DNA from: JAWWBN01 sp033720955
GTDB taxonomy: Bacteria > Acidobacteriota > Thermoanaerobaculia > Multivoradales > JAHEKO01
NCBI GenBank assembly: GCA_033720955.1
Contig: JAWWBN010000249.1
Location: 1-5,534, forward strand
Length of the DNA stretch: 5,534 nt
Reading direction: 5' to 3'
In this document: piece after piece, positions 5,247 through 5,534 of the stretch
How the letters are laid out: each line of letters begins with the position of its first letter
How positions within the stretch are numbered: the stretch's first letter is position 1
The notes under the pieces: model-generated
The model's input: only the letters and a program-made list of their open reading frames with translations
Databases searched by the model: none
What the model was told of the DNA's origin: nothing
Position numbers and translations under genes: made by a program

Positions 5247-5534
5247 GTGCGCGAGCCGCTCGAGAGCCTGGAGGCCGACCTCGCCGCCTGCGGCCGCGGG
5301 ACCGTGGTGGTCCTGACCGGAGCGGGCGTCAGCCGCGCCAGCGGCCTGGCCACCTTCCGCGGCACCGAGCCCGACGCCATCTGGCGCCGGGACGACGTCG
5401 AGAAGGCGACCCGACGCCACTTCGACCGCCACCCGGTGGACCACTGGCGCTGGTACCTCCGCCGCTTCGCCGCCCTCGACGCCGCCCGCCCCAACCCCGC
5501 CCACCGCGCGATCGTCGAGCTCGAGGAGTGGCAG
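5247..5534 (+). CDS. Sir2-family NAD-dependent protein deacylase (sirtuin), N-terminal part
   Basis: Sirtuins remove acyl groups from lysines using NAD. The 96 visible residues carry the NAD-binding motif VVVLTGAGVSRASGLATFRG (20-39), then EPDAIW, and PNPAHRAIVELE (82-93), matching the family's conserved NPAHxALAxLE. The catalytic TQN-DGLH and VxxHG motifs and the zinc cysteines lie beyond the window. Tyr70 and Arg73 in WYLRR sit where E. coli CobB has the Tyr92/Arg95 pair and human SIRT5 has its YxxR, which bind succinyl or malonyl groups. That suggests, without proving, acidic-acyl removal. GTG 5247 is chosen because it fits the usual N-terminus. An in-frame GTG at 5172 would add 25 residues unlike any sirtuin. 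There is no Shine-Dalgarno, and the promoter candidate points to a leaderless mRNA. It is divergent from sseA. I infer that the gene continues past the right edge, as about 250-280 residues is usual. Confidence 0.92.
   Translation, partial: MREPLESLEADLAACGRGTVVVLTGAGVSRASGLATFRGTEPDAIWRRDDVEKATRRHFDRHPVDHWRWYLRRFAALDAARPNPAHRAIVELEEWQ

Noticed and set aside
4262..5494. 410-residue version of the sulfurtransferase starting at 5494
   Set aside because: The extra 121 residues are Arg/Ser-rich, run opposite sir2 and through the promoter region, and match no rhodanese N-terminus. AAAGGAGG fixes the start at 5131.

Overview
The window is a gene-dense, very GC-rich bacterial stretch with strong GC bias at third codon positions. 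Long meaningless open frames run antisense to most genes. I see no phage, IS, CRISPR or RNA-gene signal. The lineage is uncertain. The divergent MurJ subfamily, the FmdB-type protein with a long acidic tail and the large oxoprolinase-type protein suggest Acidobacteriota, Myxococcota or a similar high-GC Gram-negative phylum. RpiB, SseA and SufE resemble actinobacterial proteins, but that alone does not make this an actinomycete.

Region 1 (1-3241, minus strand) reads murJ, then rpiB, then a hydantoinase/5-oxoprolinase gene that runs off the left edge. The gaps are 29 and 22 bases, so this is probably one transcription unit. It joins a lipid II flippase, a pentose-phosphate isomerase and an ATP-dependent amide hydrolase, with no obvious single pathway.

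Region 2 (3298-3786, plus strand) is a lone FmdB-type zinc-ribbon gene. It is divergent from murJ across a 56-base spacer and converges on region 3 with only 13 bases between stop codons.

Region 3 (3800-5131, minus strand) is a tight two-gene operon: an SseA-type thiosulfate sulfurtransferase followed, after 6 bases, by a SufE-family sulfur acceptor. Both expected cysteines are present, so a sulfane-sulfur relay is the natural reading. It matches the neighbouring sseA/sufE-like pair of mycobacteria.

Region 4 (5247 to the right edge, plus strand) is the first 96 residues of a Sir2-family NAD-dependent protein deacylase. It is divergent from sseA across a 115-base region with back-to-back promoter candidates and a GC-rich hairpin. 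The predicted sir2 start of transcription falls almost on the GTG start codon, so the mRNA may be leaderless.

Every stretch longer than about 120 bases is covered by a gene. Nothing here is a clear new biological system. The items most worth following are the sulfur-relay operon, the MurJ lacking several key residues of the E. coli flippase, the Glu-type RpiB and the possibly leaderless, YxxR-bearing sirtuin.
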